The notes: generated by a model not told the origin, from the letters alone. A DNA stretch of 64,000 bases from Trebonia kvetii (GCF_007827045.1 NZ_RPFW01000001.1:1825529-1889528), one strand, 5' to 3'. Shown: positions 1 to 9,728, numbered from the stretch's first letter. Translations and numbers: made by a program.

Positions 1-49
1 ACGCCAGTGGGCTCGGCCACGTTGCTCTTCCTCACGCTTCCTTGCGGCG

Positions 50-493
50 CTACTGGGAAATCTGCCGGATCTCGTACGGCTGCGGCTGCTGCGCCTGATG
101 CGGGTGCGTCGGACCCGCGTAGACCTTGAGCTTGCCCAAGGTCTTGCGGCCGAGGGAGTTCTTGGGAAGCATCCCCTTGACCGCCTTCTCGACGGCCCGC
201 GTCGGGTGCTTGGCCATCATGTCCTTGTAGCTAACCGCGGTCAGGCCGCCCGGGTAACCGGAGTGCCTGTAGGCCTTCTTGTCCTCCAGCTTGGCACCGC
301 TGAGGGCGATCTTGTCCGCGTTGATCACGATGACGAAGTCACCGGTGTCGACGTGCGGAGCGAAAATGGGCTTGTGCTTGCCCCGCAGCAGCACTGCCAC
401 ATGGCTGGCCAGGCGGCCGAGCACGACGTCGGTGGCGTCGATGACATGCCACTGACGCGTGATGTCACTGTCCTTCGGGCTGAAAGTGCGCAC
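50..493 (-). CDS. rplM: 50S ribosomal protein L13
   Basis: L13 is an early-assembling 50S subunit protein that binds 23S rRNA. The 147-aa product has the usual length and shows the family core [11 protein letters not shown] near residues 23-33 and the C-terminal block [10 protein letters not shown]. The start is GTG at 491-493, with a GAAGG element about 13 nt upstream. In actinobacteria rplM is followed by rpsI; the window ends 49 nt after the rplM stop, so rpsI is off the left edge. A good promoter lies about 110 nt upstream (605-633). Confidence 0.97.
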   Translation of the reverse strand: MRTFSPKDSDITRQWHVIDATDVVLGRLASHVAVLLRGKHKPIFAPHVDTGDFVIVINADKIALSGAKLEDKKAYRHSGYPGGLTAVSYKDMMAKHPTRAVEKAVKGMLPKNSLGRKTLGKLKVYAGPTHPHQAQQPQPYEIRQISQ

Positions 494-604
494 AGTCGTT
501 AAGCCTTCGCATGTGGTTCGTGATCCTCAGGACCCAGTTACCGGCAATCCAAGAGCTGGGTCATCGCAGCCGGAAATGCTGCTCGTCGCGGATGACGCCA
601 ATGC

Positions 605-633
605 AGCATACTCTAATCCACGCCCGCTGCCAA
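605..633 (-). promoter_or_regulatory. Probable promoter of rplM(-rpsI)
   Basis: On the minus strand a -35 box TTGGCA (628-633) is followed after exactly 17 nt by a -10 box TATGCT (605-610), a close match to housekeeping-sigma promoters. It sits in the 288-nt divergent gap between rplM and the plus-strand membrane-protein gene, and would give an rplM leader of about 105 nt. Seen by eye only; no expression evidence. Confidence 0.6.
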
Positions 634-781
634 AGTGCGCGCAGACCCTCCTGCCGTGTACCGCACTAGCCTACCGCACCCGCGCAGCGACTCGTGCGCC
701 GCGGGGCCCGGCCGGCCCGTGGTGCCGCAAAAAGGCTGATCTACCCGTGTCGATAGTGGAACCGACGCTAGTCTCAATGAT

Positions 782-2428
782 ATGGGAAACCGGGGTGAGG
801 ACGCCTCCCGCCAGAACGGGGCCTGGGGGCGCCAACCGCCGCGGCAATCGTCGTCGGGCACTGGAGCGGGAGCCGCTGGAGCGTGGGACGACAGGTCACG
901 CGGCTATTGGCAGGACGACGACTATGCCGCCGCGGGCGGCGCAGGGTACGGCCACGGGCCGGAAGACGGCTACCCCGGGCAGGACCCGGGATACGGGCAG
1001 AACAACGGACAGTACGACGGTCAGTACGGCGCGGGGCCCGAGCCGGGCTGGGGCGGCAATGCCGGCTACGCACAGCAGCCCGGATACCGCTCGGGCGGCC
1101 AGCCGCGGATGGACGGCGGCTACCAGCAGTCCGGCGGATACCCGGCACTGCCGCAGGGCTCGGGCGGGTACCCGGCCCAGCCGCAGGGCTCAGGCGGATA
1201 CCCAGCACAGGACGCGGGAAACGACTGGTACGGCGGCCAGCCCGCGGCCGCGAACGGCGCGAGCTTCGCGGACACCGGCACCTACCGGCTTAACGGCCGG
1301 ATCATCGACGAGTACGGCACGGGACCGCGCGGCGCGCTGCGCGACGACGATCTCGACCGCGGCTACCCGCCGGCCCCCGGCCGGCAAGGACACAGCCAGC
1401 AGGCACCCGGGACAAGCGGCGGCTACCCCGTCGGCGGCAGCGAATACGACGACTACCGCGACGGCGGCTACCCGAGGCAAGACCCGGGATACGGACAGGA
1501 CGACTACGGTCAGCCCGCCCCGTACGAGGGCGCGCCCGGCGGCGGCCAGGGCTACGACGACTACGGCGATTACGGCATGGCCCCCGATCCCTACGGCGAG
1601 CGCTACGACGACGAGATGGATTCGCGCGGCGGAGATCGCGGCGGTCGCGGAGCGGCCAGGGGCGGCAAGGGCAGAGGGTCCGGCGGCAAGCGGCTGCTGC
1701 TCGCCGCGCTCGCGGTCGTTGTTGTCGGCGTCGCCGGGGCCGCGGCCTATGTCTTCGTCCTTAAGCCGAAGTCTCCGGTTACCACCGCGAGCGTGACTGG
1801 ACCGCTGCCCACCGGCAGCGCACAGTCATCGCAGCAGGCGTGCGACAAGCAACTCGGCATGTACTGTCACATCGAGTTGCGCCAGGACGACCCGACGGCA
1901 CTGACGACGACCGAACTGTTCCCGCCCGCGTTCAAGATCGAGGCGGACAAGATCTCTTACCAGCTCGTCACCACGAAGCTGGACAAGACCTGCTCGAACG
2001 CGGTGATCGGCCCCGACCTCAGCAAGGCGCTGAAGGCCGGCAAGTGCACGCAGGTGCTGCGCGCCACCTATCTGTCGGACGACGGCAAGATCATGGGCAC
2101 CATCGGCGTGGTCAACCTGGAGACGACCAACCAGGCGCACTACGCCGGGAAGGTCGTCGGACAGGGCGACTTCATCGCGCCGCTGACGGCATCCAAGGGC
2201 GTCGCGCAGAAGCTCGGCAAGGGCACGGGCGTGGTGGAGGCCCAGTTCAAGGGCCACTATCTGATCCTGACCTGGTCCGAGTTCGTTGACGGCACCACGC
2301 CGTCGACGTCCGCGCAGGACAAGCAGCTGGAACAGTTCGGCAACGACCTGGTGTCGGGAACCGCGAACATCAGCCTCACCCAGCGCATGGTCACTGGTGC
2401 GCCGTCCGCCCCAGGCACCTCTAATTAG
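782..2428 (+). CDS. Membrane-anchored protein with Gly/Tyr/Gln-rich cytoplasmic tail
   Basis: 548 aa, function not recognised. Residues 1-about 300 are low-complexity Gly/Tyr/Gln/Asp/Pro with GYPAQPQ-type repeats, followed by a basic Gly/Arg stretch. A single transmembrane helix of Leu/Ala/Val (about residues 303-328) follows. The remaining about 220 residues form a globular, presumably extracellular domain with two Cys pairs (ACDKQ...YCHIE and TCSN...KCTQ). The layout (disordered N-terminus, one TM, outer domain) resembles many actinobacterial DUF-type membrane proteins. It is transcribed divergently from rplM and is followed 94 nt later by another exported-protein gene. The reading frame is well supported by GC-rich third positions; the start ATG at 782 has no strong ribosome site. 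Confidence 0.8.
   Translation: MGNRGEDASRQNGAWGRQPPRQSSSGTGAGAAGAWDDRSRGYWQDDDYAAAGGAGYGHGPEDGYPGQDPGYGQNNGQYDGQYGAGPEPGWGGNAGYAQQPGYRSGGQPRMDGGYQQSGGYPALPQGSGGYPAQPQGSGGYPAQDAGNDWYGGQPAAANGASFADTGTYRLNGRIIDEYGTGPRGALRDDDLDRGYPPAPGRQGHSQQAPGTSGGYPVGGSEYDDYRDGGYPRQDPGYGQDDYGQPAPYEGAPGGGQGYDDYGDYGMAPDPYGERYDDEMDSRGGDRGGRGAARGGKGRGSGGKRLLLAALAVVVVGVAGAAAYVFVLKPKSPVTTASVTGPLPTGSAQSSQQACDKQLGMYCHIELRQDDPTALTTTELFPPAFKIEADKISYQLVTTKLDKTCSNAVIGPDLSKALKAGKCTQVLRATYLSDDGKIMGTIGVVNLETTNQAHYAGKVVGQGDFIAPLTASKGVAQKLGKGTGVVEAQFKGHYLILTWSEFVDGTTPSTSAQDKQLEQFGNDLVSGTANISLTQRMVTGAPSAPGTSN
1130..1210 (+). repeat. 30-bp in-frame tandem repeat (about 2.7 copies)
   Basis: Three imperfect copies of a 30-nt unit (1130-1159, 1160-1189, partial 1190-1210) encode the 10-residue motif SGGYPA(L/Q)PQG inside the low-complexity N-terminal tail of the membrane protein. 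Such units may change copy number by slippage. Confidence 0.75.
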
Positions 2429-2522
2429 GTGGCCAATAGTTAAGAAGCTATAACGAGCGCAACCATCGCGGCGACAACGGTGTCCAAAGAGACGCTACAG
2501 GGGCTTAGCGAAGGGGTGCTCG

Positions 2523-3680
2523 ATGTTCAGCAGCGTAAGGCGGCGCACCAGGGCCGCGATGATCGCCGGGATAAGCGCGTCGGTTGTGCTCGGCGGGGGA
2601 GCCATCGGTACGGCGGTCGCGTCGGCGGGGACGCAGGCGACCACGGCAGCGGCGAGCGTGCCGTGGGCGTCCGTTGGGCCGGGCTGGGTCCTTGACATGT
2701 ACTCGAAGGCGCCAGGGACTAAGAAGGCGCCGACCACGCTGTACCTGGTCAGCCCGGCCGGCACGAAATACGCCTTGCACATGTGGAAGGCAACGCAGGC
2801 ACCGCCAGTGCTGATCGCGTGGGCGGGCAGCAAGACCGAGGCGCTGTTCCAGCTCGTCTCTGCCAAGACCGGGCCCATTGCCGAGTGGGGCGAGATGAAC
2901 CTGCGGACGGGAAAGACCACCGTCGTCACGTTCGGCAAGGCCTCGCCCATCGGCTTCACGCGACCGACCGGGCAGCAGATACTCGGCGGCTACGTTAGCG
3001 GCGGCAACAGCGTCACGATCGCCCGCTACACCCAGGCTGGCGGGCTGGTGAAGAAGCTGGTCACGGAGAGCATCAAGTACCTCGGCGGCTTCGGCCTTCC
3101 CCCGTCCGTGTACTCGGTGGACGGGACGGAGATCGCGGTGGGCGCGGCGAACGGCGTGCATCTCATCAGCAACGCAGGAGGGGTGCTGAAGAAGCTGCCA
3201 GTGCCAGGCGCGGATACGAGATATGGCTGCTCCCCCGTTCGCTGGTGGACCAAGAGCACCCTTCTCCTGGAGTGCATGCCGAAGACCGGCTTCGGGCCGC
3301 AGCTGTGGCTGACGCCGGCCAACGGCGCAAGGCCAGTCGCCCTGACCCCCGTCCGCAAGACAGGATTCGACCTCGGCGACATCGGCGCCTGGAAACTGTC
3401 ATCCGGCCTGTACCTGCAGTCCCTCGGCGCCTGCGGCACGCTCGAGCTCAACAAGCAGGCGAAGAACGGCTCAGTCACCCGGGTCACCGTCCCCGGCGCC
3501 ACCGACAGCCCGGTGGTGGTCACCGCGACCACGTCACGGCTCCTCGTCTGGCAGCGCGGCTGCGATGGCCTGGGCGGCCAGCTCGTCTGGTTCAACCCGG
3601 CCACCAGGGCAGAAAAGTGGCTCACTAAGTCCGGCTCGTTCCAGGTCATCGCCTACAACAGCACGGAGAACGCCGCCTAA
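2523..3680 (+). CDS. Exported protein, probable beta-propeller-like
   Basis: 385 aa. Residues 1-about 36 form a classical export signal: Arg-rich n-region (RRRTRA), hydrophobic core ([17 protein letters not shown]) and an Ala-rich cleavage zone. The mature part has repeated short beta-strand blocks with Trp/Gly-Asp turns (for example [23 protein letters not shown]) reminiscent of TolB/PD40-type propellers. That is an inference from pattern, not a recognised family. Three Cys residues (CSPV, LLECM, ACGTL) and a late CDG could form disulfides. The 3' 147 nt overlap the 3' end of truA on the opposite strand. An AAGGGG element precedes the ATG. Confidence 0.75.
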   Translation: MFSSVRRRTRAAMIAGISASVVLGGGAIGTAVASAGTQATTAAASVPWASVGPGWVLDMYSKAPGTKKAPTTLYLVSPAGTKYALHMWKATQAPPVLIAWAGSKTEALFQLVSAKTGPIAEWGEMNLRTGKTTVVTFGKASPIGFTRPTGQQILGGYVSGGNSVTIARYTQAGGLVKKLVTESIKYLGGFGLPPSVYSVDGTEIAVGAANGVHLISNAGGVLKKLPVPGADTRYGCSPVRWWTKSTLLLECMPKTGFGPQLWLTPANGARPVALTPVRKTGFDLGDIGAWKLSSGLYLQSLGACGTLELNKQAKNGSVTRVTVPGATDSPVVVTATTSRLLVWQRGCDGLGGQLVWFNPATRAEKWLTKSGSFQVIAYNSTENAA

Positions 3681-4532
3681 GCCGTCGGCATCGCCCTCGC
3701 CCGGTGCGTCCGCGGTCCGAACCCGCCGGGTGAGGGCTGCCCTGTCCGCCAGCTGATCCGGCGGCGGGTAGCCGACCTCTTCGAGCGACAGGCCGTGCGG
3801 CGGCACGACGCGGACGGCCGGATCCCTGGCCCCGGCGGCGAGCACCTCGGCCGGCCAGGACGTTGGACGGCTGCCCTCACCGACCGGGAGCAGCGCGCCG
3901 ACGAGGGCGCGGACCATGTTGTGGCAGAAGGCGTCCGCGATCACCCGGCCGGTGGCCACACCGTCCGGGCCACGCTCCCAGTCGAGCCTGCGCAGCGCCC
4001 GCACGGTGGTCGCGCCCTCCCGCTTGCGGCAGAACGAGGCGAAGTCGTGCTCGCCGGTCAACGCCGTGGCGGCCTCGTTCATCGCGGCAAGGTCGAGCGG
4101 CCGCGGATTCCACAGCGTGTCGTGCCGCCGCAGCGGATCCGCGCGGGCCGGATCGTCGCAGATCCGGTAGGCGTACCGTCGCCACAGCGCGGAGAACCGC
4201 GCGTCGAATCCGTCGGGCGCCTGCGCTATCGCGCGCACCCGCACGTCGGGCGGCAGTGCCCGCGACAGCCGGCGCAGCGCCGCGTCTGCGTGCGCCGCCC
4301 AGGCATATGACGGCACGTCGGCGTGCGCCACCTGCCCGCGCGCGTGCACTCCGGCGTCGGTCCGCCCCGCCACGGTCAGCCGGGCCGCTTCGGGCAGCCG
4401 CAGCACGTGGCCGAGCGCCTCGGAGAGCACCCCCTCAACGGTCCTGCGTTCCGGCTGCGCCGCCCACCCGGAGAACCCGCCGCCGTCATAGGCGAGATCA
4501 ACCCTGACCCGCACCACGTCCGAGCCGGCCAC
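3534..4532 (-). CDS. truA: tRNA pseudouridine(38-40) synthase TruA
   Basis: TruA isomerises U38-U40 in the anticodon stem of tRNAs. The catalytic Asp motif is present ([14 protein letters not shown]), as are RYAYRI and the later FCHNMVR block. I place the start at GTG 4530-4532, preceded at good spacing by GAGGAGG. The longer frame up to 4610 would run through the rplQ terminator hairpin (4564-4596). That gives 332 aa, longer than the usual roughly 270-290 aa: the last about 49 residues, after [10 protein letters not shown] and RRVRTAD, lie antisense to the convergent secreted-protein gene. It is the last gene of the alpha-operon order rpoA-rplQ-truA. Confidence 0.93.
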   Translation of the reverse strand: MAGSDVVRVRVDLAYDGGGFSGWAAQPERRTVEGVLSEALGHVLRLPEAARLTVAGRTDAGVHARGQVAHADVPSYAWAAHADAALRRLSRALPPDVRVRAIAQAPDGFDARFSALWRRYAYRICDDPARADPLRRHDTLWNPRPLDLAAMNEAATALTGEHDFASFCRKREGATTVRALRRLDWERGPDGVATGRVIADAFCHNMVRALVGALLPVGEGSRPTSWPAEVLAAGARDPAVRVVPPHGLSLEEVGYPPPDQLADRAALTRRVRTADAPGEGDADGLGGVLRAVVGDDLERAGLSEPLFCPGGRVEPDELAAQAIAAALPDEEP

Positions 4533-4563
4533 CAGGGCAACCTCCTCACAGGAAAGACGAAAA

Positions 4564-4596
4564 CGGGCAGCCGCGGTGTCAACCGCGAGCTGCCCG
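4564..4596 (-). terminator. Rho-independent terminator after rplQ
   Basis: An 8-bp perfect outer stem (4564-4571 with 4589-4596) is extended by six more pairs around a 4-nt loop. On the minus strand it is followed directly by TTTTCGTCTTTC. It lies 27 nt past the rplQ stop and before the truA ribosome site, so it should end or attenuate the ribosomal transcript ahead of truA. Confidence 0.8.
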
Positions 4597-4622
4597 TACT
4601 CGTCAGCCACAAGACGGAGCTG

Positions 4623-5240
4623 TTACTTCTCCGGCTCAGCCTCGGCGTCCGCCTCGGTGTCCTCGGTGTCCTCGGCGTCGTCGGCCTCGGTCTCCTCGGC
4701 CGCGCTGTCCTCGACCTCAGCGGTCTCGGTGTCGACGACCTCGGCCTCCTCGGCCTCGGCGGCCGAGTCGGTGGTCTCCTCGACCGCCTCCGCCGGGGCG
4801 GCGGACGCGGCCGGGGCGGCCGCGCGGCGAGTGCGCCGGCGAGGCTTGCTGGTGCCAGCCTCTTCCCTGACCAGCTCGATGACCGCCATCGGGGCGGCGT
4901 CGCCCTTGCGGGGACCAATCTTGGTGATCCGCGTGTACCCGCCTGGACGCTCTGCCATGGCCGGGCCGATCTCGGCGAACAGGGTGTGCACGATGCGGTC
5001 ACCCGATCCCGCACTCCGGTGATTAGGCAGAATCACCGTCTCCGCTTGCCGACGGGCGTGCAGGTCGCCGCGCTTGGCGAGGGTGATCAACTTCTCCGCG
5101 TACGGGCGCAGGCGGCGTGCACGAGCCTCGGTCGTGGTGATCTTCCCGTGCTCGAACAGAGAGCTAGCCAGGTTCGCCAGCATGTGCCTCTGGTGAGCCG
5201 GGCTGCCCCCCATCCGGGCACCCTTGGTAGGCGTGGGCAT
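4623..5240 (-). CDS. rplQ: 50S ribosomal protein L17, acidic tail
   Basis: L17 lines the peptide-exit side of the 50S subunit. The core ([19 protein letters not shown] through PMAVIELV, about residues 1-120) is typical. The remaining about 85 residues are an Ala/Glu/Asp-rich acidic extension after a basic RRRTRRAAA patch, a common feature of actinobacterial L17. I choose ATG 5238-5240 (AGAGGG ribosome site 8 nt upstream) over an in-frame start 33 nt further up. It follows rpoA closely, in the conserved rpsD-rpoA-rplQ order. Confidence 0.95.
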   Translation of the reverse strand: MPTPTKGARMGGSPAHQRHMLANLASSLFEHGKITTTEARARRLRPYAEKLITLAKRGDLHARRQAETVILPNHRSAGSGDRIVHTLFAEIGPAMAERPGGYTRITKIGPRKGDAAPMAVIELVREEAGTSKPRRRTRRAAAPAASAAPAEAVEETTDSAAEAEEAEVVDTETAEVEDSAAEETEADDAEDTEDTEADAEAEPEK

Positions 5241-5317
5241 TGAAACCCTCTTTCGTGTCTTCCGGGGGGACAAGCCCCTTGTTCCCCCCGGCTAGCGCCA
5301 GGGTCTAACTGATTGAT

Positions 5318-6334
5318 CTAGTACTGCTCGGTCTCGACGTAGCTCTCGTCGTCGTCTCCGGCGAAGGAGTCGACGGCGCTGCTCGGGTCGAACCCGGGCG
5401 GCGAGTCCTTGAGCGCCAGGCCCATGTCGACCAGCTTCTGCTTGACTTCCTCGATCGACTTGGCGCCGAAGTTGCGGATGTCGAGCAGGTCCTGCTCGCT
5501 GCGGGCGACGAGCTCACCCACGGTGTGGATGCCCTCGCGCTTGAGGCAGTTGTAAGACCGGACCGTGAGGTTGAGGTCCTCGATCGGCAGTGCCAGGTCC
5601 TGCGCTAGCGCGGCGTCACTCGGCGACGGGCCGATGTCGATGCCCTCGGCGTCGACATTGAGCTCGCGAGCCAGGCCGAACAGCTCGGTCAGCGTCTTGC
5701 CCGCACTGGCTACGGCGTCCCGCGGACGCATGCACGGCTTGGTCTCGACGTCGAGGATGAGCCGGTCGAAGTCGGTGCGCTGCTCGACTCGGGTGGCCTC
5801 TACCTTGTAGGTCACGCGGAGCACCGGCGAGTAGATGGAGTCGATCGGAATCCGGCCGATCTCCTGGCCCGGCTGCTTGTTCTGCGTCGCGGAGACGTAA
5901 CCGCGGCCGCGCTCGACCGTGAGTTCCATCTCCAGCTTGCCCTTGCTGTTGAGCGTGGCGATGTGCAGCTCGGGGTTGTGCACCTCGACGCCCGCGGGCG
6001 GCGCGATGTCCGCCGCGGTGACCGCGCCAGGGCCCTGCTTGCGCAGGTACATGACGACCGGCTCGTCGTGCTCGGAGGAGACGACAAGCTGCTTGAGGTT
6101 GAGGATGACGTCGGTGACATCCTCCTTGACCCCGGGCACCGTGGTGAACTCGTGCAGGACGCCCTCGATGCGGATCGAGGTGACCGCTGCCCCCGGAATG
6201 GAAGACAGCAGGGTCCGCCGGATCGAGTTGCCGATCGTGTAGCCGAAGCCTGGCTCCAGCGGCTCGATCGTGAACTTCGACCGGTAGTCGCCGACCTGCT
6301 CCTCCCCCAGGGAGGGGCGCTGTGCGATGAGCAT
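5318..6334 (-). CDS. rpoA: DNA-directed RNA polymerase subunit alpha
   Basis: 338 aa. The N-terminal assembly domain (residues 1-about 230; [17 protein letters not shown] and [12 protein letters not shown]) dimerises and recruits beta and beta'. The C-terminal domain (about 245-315; [16 protein letters not shown], helix-hairpin-helix block [15 protein letters not shown]) contacts UP elements and activators. A short acidic tail ends in ETEQY. ATG at 6332-6334 is preceded by a purine-rich GGAAAGGAAAG. It sits between rpsD and rplQ as in all actinobacteria. Confidence 0.98.
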   Translation of the reverse strand: MLIAQRPSLGEEQVGDYRSKFTIEPLEPGFGYTIGNSIRRTLLSSIPGAAVTSIRIEGVLHEFTTVPGVKEDVTDVILNLKQLVVSSEHDEPVVMYLRKQGPGAVTAADIAPPAGVEVHNPELHIATLNSKGKLEMELTVERGRGYVSATQNKQPGQEIGRIPIDSIYSPVLRVTYKVEATRVEQRTDFDRLILDVETKPCMRPRDAVASAGKTLTELFGLARELNVDAEGIDIGPSPSDAALAQDLALPIEDLNLTVRSYNCLKREGIHTVGELVARSEQDLLDIRNFGAKSIEEVKQKLVDMGLALKDSPPGFDPSSAVDSFAGDDDESYVETEQY

Positions 6335-6411
6335 GACACTTTCCTTTCCGCCGGACCGCTATATGACCGGCGAACGGCGGCAGGGCGGCTGTCGCCCCGC
6401 CGTTTTGCCGA

Positions 6412-7038
6412 CTACTTGGAGTAGTACTCGACGATGAGCTGCTCTTGGACCAGGGTGTCGATCTGAGCCCGGGCCGGGAGCGAGTGGACGAGGATGCGCA
6501 TTTGGTCGGGCATGACCTCAAGCCACGCCGGGACGGTGCGCTCGCCGGCCTCCGCGCGGGCGACGACCATCGGGGTCAGCTCAAGCGACTTGGCCGTGAC
6601 CTCGATGACGTCGTTCTCGCTCACCCGGTAGGACGGGATGTCCACCCGGCGGCCGTTGACCAGGATGTGGCCGTGCCCAACTAGCTGCCGGGCCATGTCT
6701 CGGCTCTTGGCGAAGCCGGCGCGGTAGACCACGTTGTCGAGACGGCTCTCCAGGATCTGGAGCAGCGCCTCGCCGGTACGGCCGGACTTGTGGGTGGCCT
6801 CGACGTAGTAGCCGTGGAACTGCTTCTCGAGCACCCCGTAGATGCGGCGAGCCTTCTGCTTCTCGCGGATCTGCAGCAGGTACTCGCTGTCCTTCTGGCG
6901 GATCCGGCCGTGCTCACCCGGCGGGTAGGGACGGATCTCGATCGGGCACTTCGGCGAGTCGCACTTGGCGCCCTTGAGGAAAAGCTTGACCTTCTCACGG
7001 CGGCACAGCTTGCAGTCCGCCCCGGTGTAACGAGCCAT
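6412..7038 (-). CDS. rpsD: 30S ribosomal protein S4 (zinc-type)
   Basis: S4 nucleates assembly of the 16S rRNA 5' domain and helps form the mRNA entry pore. The 208-aa protein keeps four N-terminal Cys (C9, C12, C26, C31), the zinc-binding C+ form. The S4 RNA-binding domain (about 95-160; SRLDNVVYRAGFAKS, GHILVNGRRVDIPS) is intact. In E. coli S4 represses the alpha operon; no such site is evident here. Confidence 0.98.
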   Translation of the reverse strand: MARYTGADCKLCRREKVKLFLKGAKCDSPKCPIEIRPYPPGEHGRIRQKDSEYLLQIREKQKARRIYGVLEKQFHGYYVEATHKSGRTGEALLQILESRLDNVVYRAGFAKSRDMARQLVGHGHILVNGRRVDIPSYRVSENDVIEVTAKSLELTPMVVARAEAGERTVPAWLEVMPDQMRILVHSLPARAQIDTLVQEQLIVEYYSK

Positions 7039-7052
7039 CTGTCTATGTCTCC

Positions 7053-7463
7053 TCAGACGCGCCGGCGCTTCGGCGGGCGGCAGCCATTGTGCGGAACGGG
7101 GGTTACGTCCTGGATCGAGCCGACCTCAAGGCCGGTCGCCTGCAGTGACCGGATGGCGGTCTCCCGGCCGGAGCCCGGCCCCTTGACGAAGACGTCGACC
7201 TTGCGCATCCCGTGCTCCATGGCACGGCGCGCCGCGGCCTCCGCGGCCTGCTGGGCGGCGTACGGGGTCGACTTGCGCGAACCCTTGAACCCAACCTGCC
7301 CTGAGGACGCCCACGAGATCACGTTCCCTGTCGGGTCGGTGATCGAGACGATGGTGTTGTTGAACGTAGACCGGATGTGGGCGTGCCCGTGAGCTACGTT
7401 CTTCCGCTCCTTGCGGCGCACCTTCTTGGCTGCGCCCTGCTGGCTGCTCTTGCGAGGCGGCAT
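7053..7463 (-). CDS. rpsK: 30S ribosomal protein S11
   Basis: 136 aa with a basic N-terminus ([14 protein letters not shown]) and the conserved block [14 protein letters not shown]. The Gly-rich [14 protein letters not shown] and C-terminal [13 protein letters not shown] motifs bind 16S rRNA at the platform near the mRNA exit. It lies 14 nt upstream of rpsD and 45 nt downstream of rpsM, so one transcript is likely. The gap before it contains GGAG-type ribosome-site sequence. Confidence 0.98.
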   Translation of the reverse strand: MPPRKSSQQGAAKKVRRKERKNVAHGHAHIRSTFNNTIVSITDPTGNVISWASSGQVGFKGSRKSTPYAAQQAAEAAARRAMEHGMRKVDVFVKGPGSGRETAIRSLQATGLEVGSIQDVTPVPHNGCRPPKRRRV

Positions 7464-7508
7464 CTGCTTCCTGATTCCTTAGGAGGTGATCGATCCCGAA
7501 GGGGACTA

Positions 7509-7889
7509 CTACTTCTTCCCGACCTTCTTCTTGCCGGCGACGGTCTTCTTCTTGCCCTTACGGGTGCGCGCGTTGGTCTGCGTCCGCTGACCGTGCACCG
7601 GAAGCCCCCTGCGGTGCCTGATGCCCTGGTAGCAGCCGATCTCGATCTTGCGCCGGATGTCGGCGGCCACCTCGCGGCGGAGGTCACCCTCGACCTGGTA
7701 GTTGGCGTCGATCCATTCGCGTAGCTTCTGCAGGTCGTCGTCGCCGAGAGCGTGAACCCGGATGTCGCCGCTCACGCCGGTTGCCGAGAGAGTCTCGGTG
7801 GCCCGGGTGCGGCCGATGCCGTAGATATATGTCAGCGCGATCTCAAGCCGCTTCTCACGCGGCAGGTCGACGCCAGAGAGACGTGCCAT
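7509..7889 (-). CDS. rpsM: 30S ribosomal protein S13
   Basis: 126 aa. S13 sits in the 30S head and contacts the P-site tRNA and the 50S subunit. The N-terminal block [16 protein letters not shown], the helix-two-turn-helix GIGRTRATE and the basic [13 protein letters not shown] are all recognisable. The extreme C-terminus is a Lys-rich tail ([12 protein letters not shown]), the part that reaches the P-site tRNA. The gene order rpmJ-rpsM-rpsK-rpsD is conserved. Confidence 0.98.
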   Translation of the reverse strand: MARLSGVDLPREKRLEIALTYIYGIGRTRATETLSATGVSGDIRVHALGDDDLQKLREWIDANYQVEGDLRREVAADIRRKIEIGCYQGIRHRRGLPVHGQRTQTNARTRKGKKKTVAGKKKVGKK

Positions 7890-8070
7890 CTTGGGCAGTT
7901 CTCCTTCGTGTGGTGGAGGTCCTCCGCCCCGCTCCCGCCCCTGCCCGAGGCGGCCCCGGCCTCCAACCGGGGGTGACGGCGCTGCCCCGCAGGGAGCAGC
8001 GGCCGCGCGCGGTGCGCGTATTGCTTCGCTTATTCGGTTGTCAGTAGTAAACAGGCGCGACTGGCGCTGC

Positions 8071-8184
8071 TTAGCCCTGGCGCTGCTTGTGCCGGGGGTC
8101 CGAGCAGATCACCATGACGCGGCCGTGGCGACGGATGATCCTGCACTTGCTGCAGATCTTCTTGACGCTCGGCTTGACCTTCAC
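8071..8184 (-). CDS. rpmJ: 50S ribosomal protein L36 (zinc-type)
   Basis: A 37-aa gene between infA and rpsM. It starts at GTG 8182-8184 with an AGGAG site 8-12 nt upstream. The product begins [15 protein letters not shown] and carries the zinc ribbon C-x2-C...C-x4-H (CSKC and CSDPRH), so it is the zinc-binding C+ L36. L36 stabilises the 50S subunit near the peptidyl-transferase region. Confidence 0.97.
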   Translation of the reverse strand: MKVKPSVKKICSKCRIIRRHGRVMVICSDPRHKQRQG

Positions 8185-8236
8185 GGCAAACTTCTCCTCT
8201 TTGCTGGGCTCCGGGAACGTGCCCGGACAGGTGCCC

Positions 8237-8458
8237 TTACTTGTACCGGTAGACGATGCGACCGCGGCTCAGGTCATAAGGACTGAGCTCAACGACCACC
8301 CGGTCATCCGGCAGGATACGGATGTAGTGCATCCGCATCTTCCCGCTGATGTGGGCGAGTACCTTGTGCCCGTTGTCCAGCTCCACTCGGAAGAAGGCGT
8401 TCGGCAACGTCTCGACCACCGTGCCCTCGATCTCGATGGCGCCGTCTTTCTTGGGCAT
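8237..8458 (-). CDS. infA: Translation initiation factor IF-1
   Basis: 73 aa, a single S1/OB-fold domain that occupies the ribosomal A site during initiation. Conserved stretches include [30 protein letters not shown] and the C-terminal [11 protein letters not shown]. The ATG at 8456-8458 has a close-spaced GGAGG. It heads the transcript infA-rpmJ-rpsM-rpsK-rpsD-rpoA-rplQ. In most actinobacteria map would lie directly upstream, but here about 5 kb of unrelated genes intervene. Confidence 0.98.
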   Translation of the reverse strand: MPKKDGAIEIEGTVVETLPNAFFRVELDNGHKVLAHISGKMRMHYIRILPDDRVVVELSPYDLSRGRIVYRYK

Positions 8459-8883
8459 ATCCTCCGCGATTCATTCTGCGTAGTCATGGTTTGGTATCGC
8501 CGCTGTCCGCAGCAGCCCAGGCGAGAAGCGCTGGGCTGAACGTGACGCACTCCCCCGTGGTCACCGTGCCTCTCAAGGAGCACGGCACCTGACGGAAAGC
8601 CAGCCGACGGGCCGCAGCAGAGTCTACTGTACCCATCCCACGAACGCGAACCGGCTGCACAACACCAAGACCGCGCGACCTATTCCCCCTGTGGAACTAG
8701 GCGCTCCACGCCAAGCAGGGGATCGCGCGGCTGAATGGATGCATCCGCATATCAAGTGTACCCGATAACGCGATCCGGCCCGCCACAGGCTCTGTGAGCT
8801 GGGCGAGTAACGAATCTCGGCAGTCGTGCGCTGTCGGCATGTAAACCCGGGCACGGATGCACGGGGCTGACGGAAGGCAGATC
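8459..8883. other. Divergent intergenic region infA / Ig-like gene (425 nt)
   Basis: No coding frame looks real here. It must hold the promoter of the infA-alpha cluster on the minus strand (candidate at 8621-8650) and that of the secreted Ig-like protein on the plus strand. Just before the latter, GGAAGG at 8871-8876 is a good ribosome site for ATG 8884. Confidence 0.6.
8621..8650 (-). promoter_or_regulatory. Candidate promoter of infA cluster
   Basis: On the minus strand TTCGCG (8645-8650), an 18-nt spacer and TAGACT (8621-8626) fit a weak -35 and a good -10. An overlapping TACAGT (8626-8631) is an alternative -10. This would give a leader of about 155 nt to infA. Confidence 0.35.
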
Positions 8884-9600
8884 ATGCGTTCAACCCTCAC
8901 GCGGATCCTGGTCGGCGCGGCCATCGCGGCGACCGCGGTCGGCACGGCAGTCGGCACGGCCGGCGCCGCCGGCGCGACGGCGAAGACCCACACCACCCTG
9001 TCCATCGTGGCGGGCAGGTCCACCATCACGGCCGGGCAGACGGACACGGTCAGCGGCGCGCTCAGGGCCGCCGACAAGTCGTCGACCGCCAAGAAGACTG
9101 TTGAGCTGAAGCGGTACAACGTCAAGCTGAAGAAGTGGGTGCTGGAGAAGGCCAACCTGACCGGCAAGAACGGCTGGGTCCGGTTCACCGTCAAGCCCTC
9201 CGTCACCAGCAGGTTCGAGCTCGTCTTCCCCGGCAACAAGACGCTTGCCGGCAGCCACAGCGGCGTGGTGACCATCCACGTCAGGCCGGCTAAGACCGCG
9301 ACCCAGCTGACCATCGCCGCGAACCCGAGCACCATCAAGGTGGGAAGCACCACCACGATCAGCGGTGACCTGACCGCCGGGACCACGGCGCTGCCGAAGC
9401 GGCTCGTTTACCTCTACCGCTGGAACGCGACCACCAAGCACTGGGACAAGGTCTCGGTGAACGTCACCGGCCCGAAGGGCGGGGTGTCCTTCGTACGCAA
9501 GCCGCCGGTCGGCTCGGTCACCTTCGAGCTCGTGTTCTTCGGCTCGCCGAAGCTGGCGGCCGCGCACAGCGCCCCGGTGACGGTCACGGTCAACAGCTAA
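8884..9600 (+). CDS. Secreted protein with two Ig-like repeats
   Basis: 238 aa from ATG 8884, chosen over an upstream ATG at 8857 because GGAAGG lies 8 nt before it and the product then begins with a clean signal peptide (MRSTLTRILVGAAIAATAVG, Ala-rich cleavage site). The mature protein is two homologous beta-sandwich repeats of about 100 aa, starting KTHTTLSIVAG and KTATQLTIAAN. Each contains T(I)TxGxTxTxSG, a Trp/Tyr-rich middle strand and FELVFxG near its end. No catalytic motif is visible; a surface or adhesive role is only inferred. It is a plus-strand gene inserted next to the alpha ribosomal cluster. Confidence 0.8.
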   Translation: MRSTLTRILVGAAIAATAVGTAVGTAGAAGATAKTHTTLSIVAGRSTITAGQTDTVSGALRAADKSSTAKKTVELKRYNVKLKKWVLEKANLTGKNGWVRFTVKPSVTSRFELVFPGNKTLAGSHSGVVTIHVRPAKTATQLTIAANPSTIKVGSTTTISGDLTAGTTALPKRLVYLYRWNATTKHWDKVSVNVTGPKGGVSFVRKPPVGSVTFELVFFGSPKLAAAHSAPVTVTVNS

Positions 9601-9728
9601 CGTACGGCACCACCCTCCGCAGCGCGGGGACACGCCGGCGGGCCTGGCTCACTGAGCCGGGTCCGCCGGCCGTACTGTCCGCGCGCGAAGGCGGCGTAGA
9701 CGGGATATGTCAGCATTCGGGGCGGCGA

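Noticed and set aside
459..1796. A 445-codon plus-strand frame overlapping the membrane-protein gene
   Set aside because: Arg/Ala/Thr-rich, no domain; the overlapping frame at 782 has a TM helix and structured C-terminal domain.
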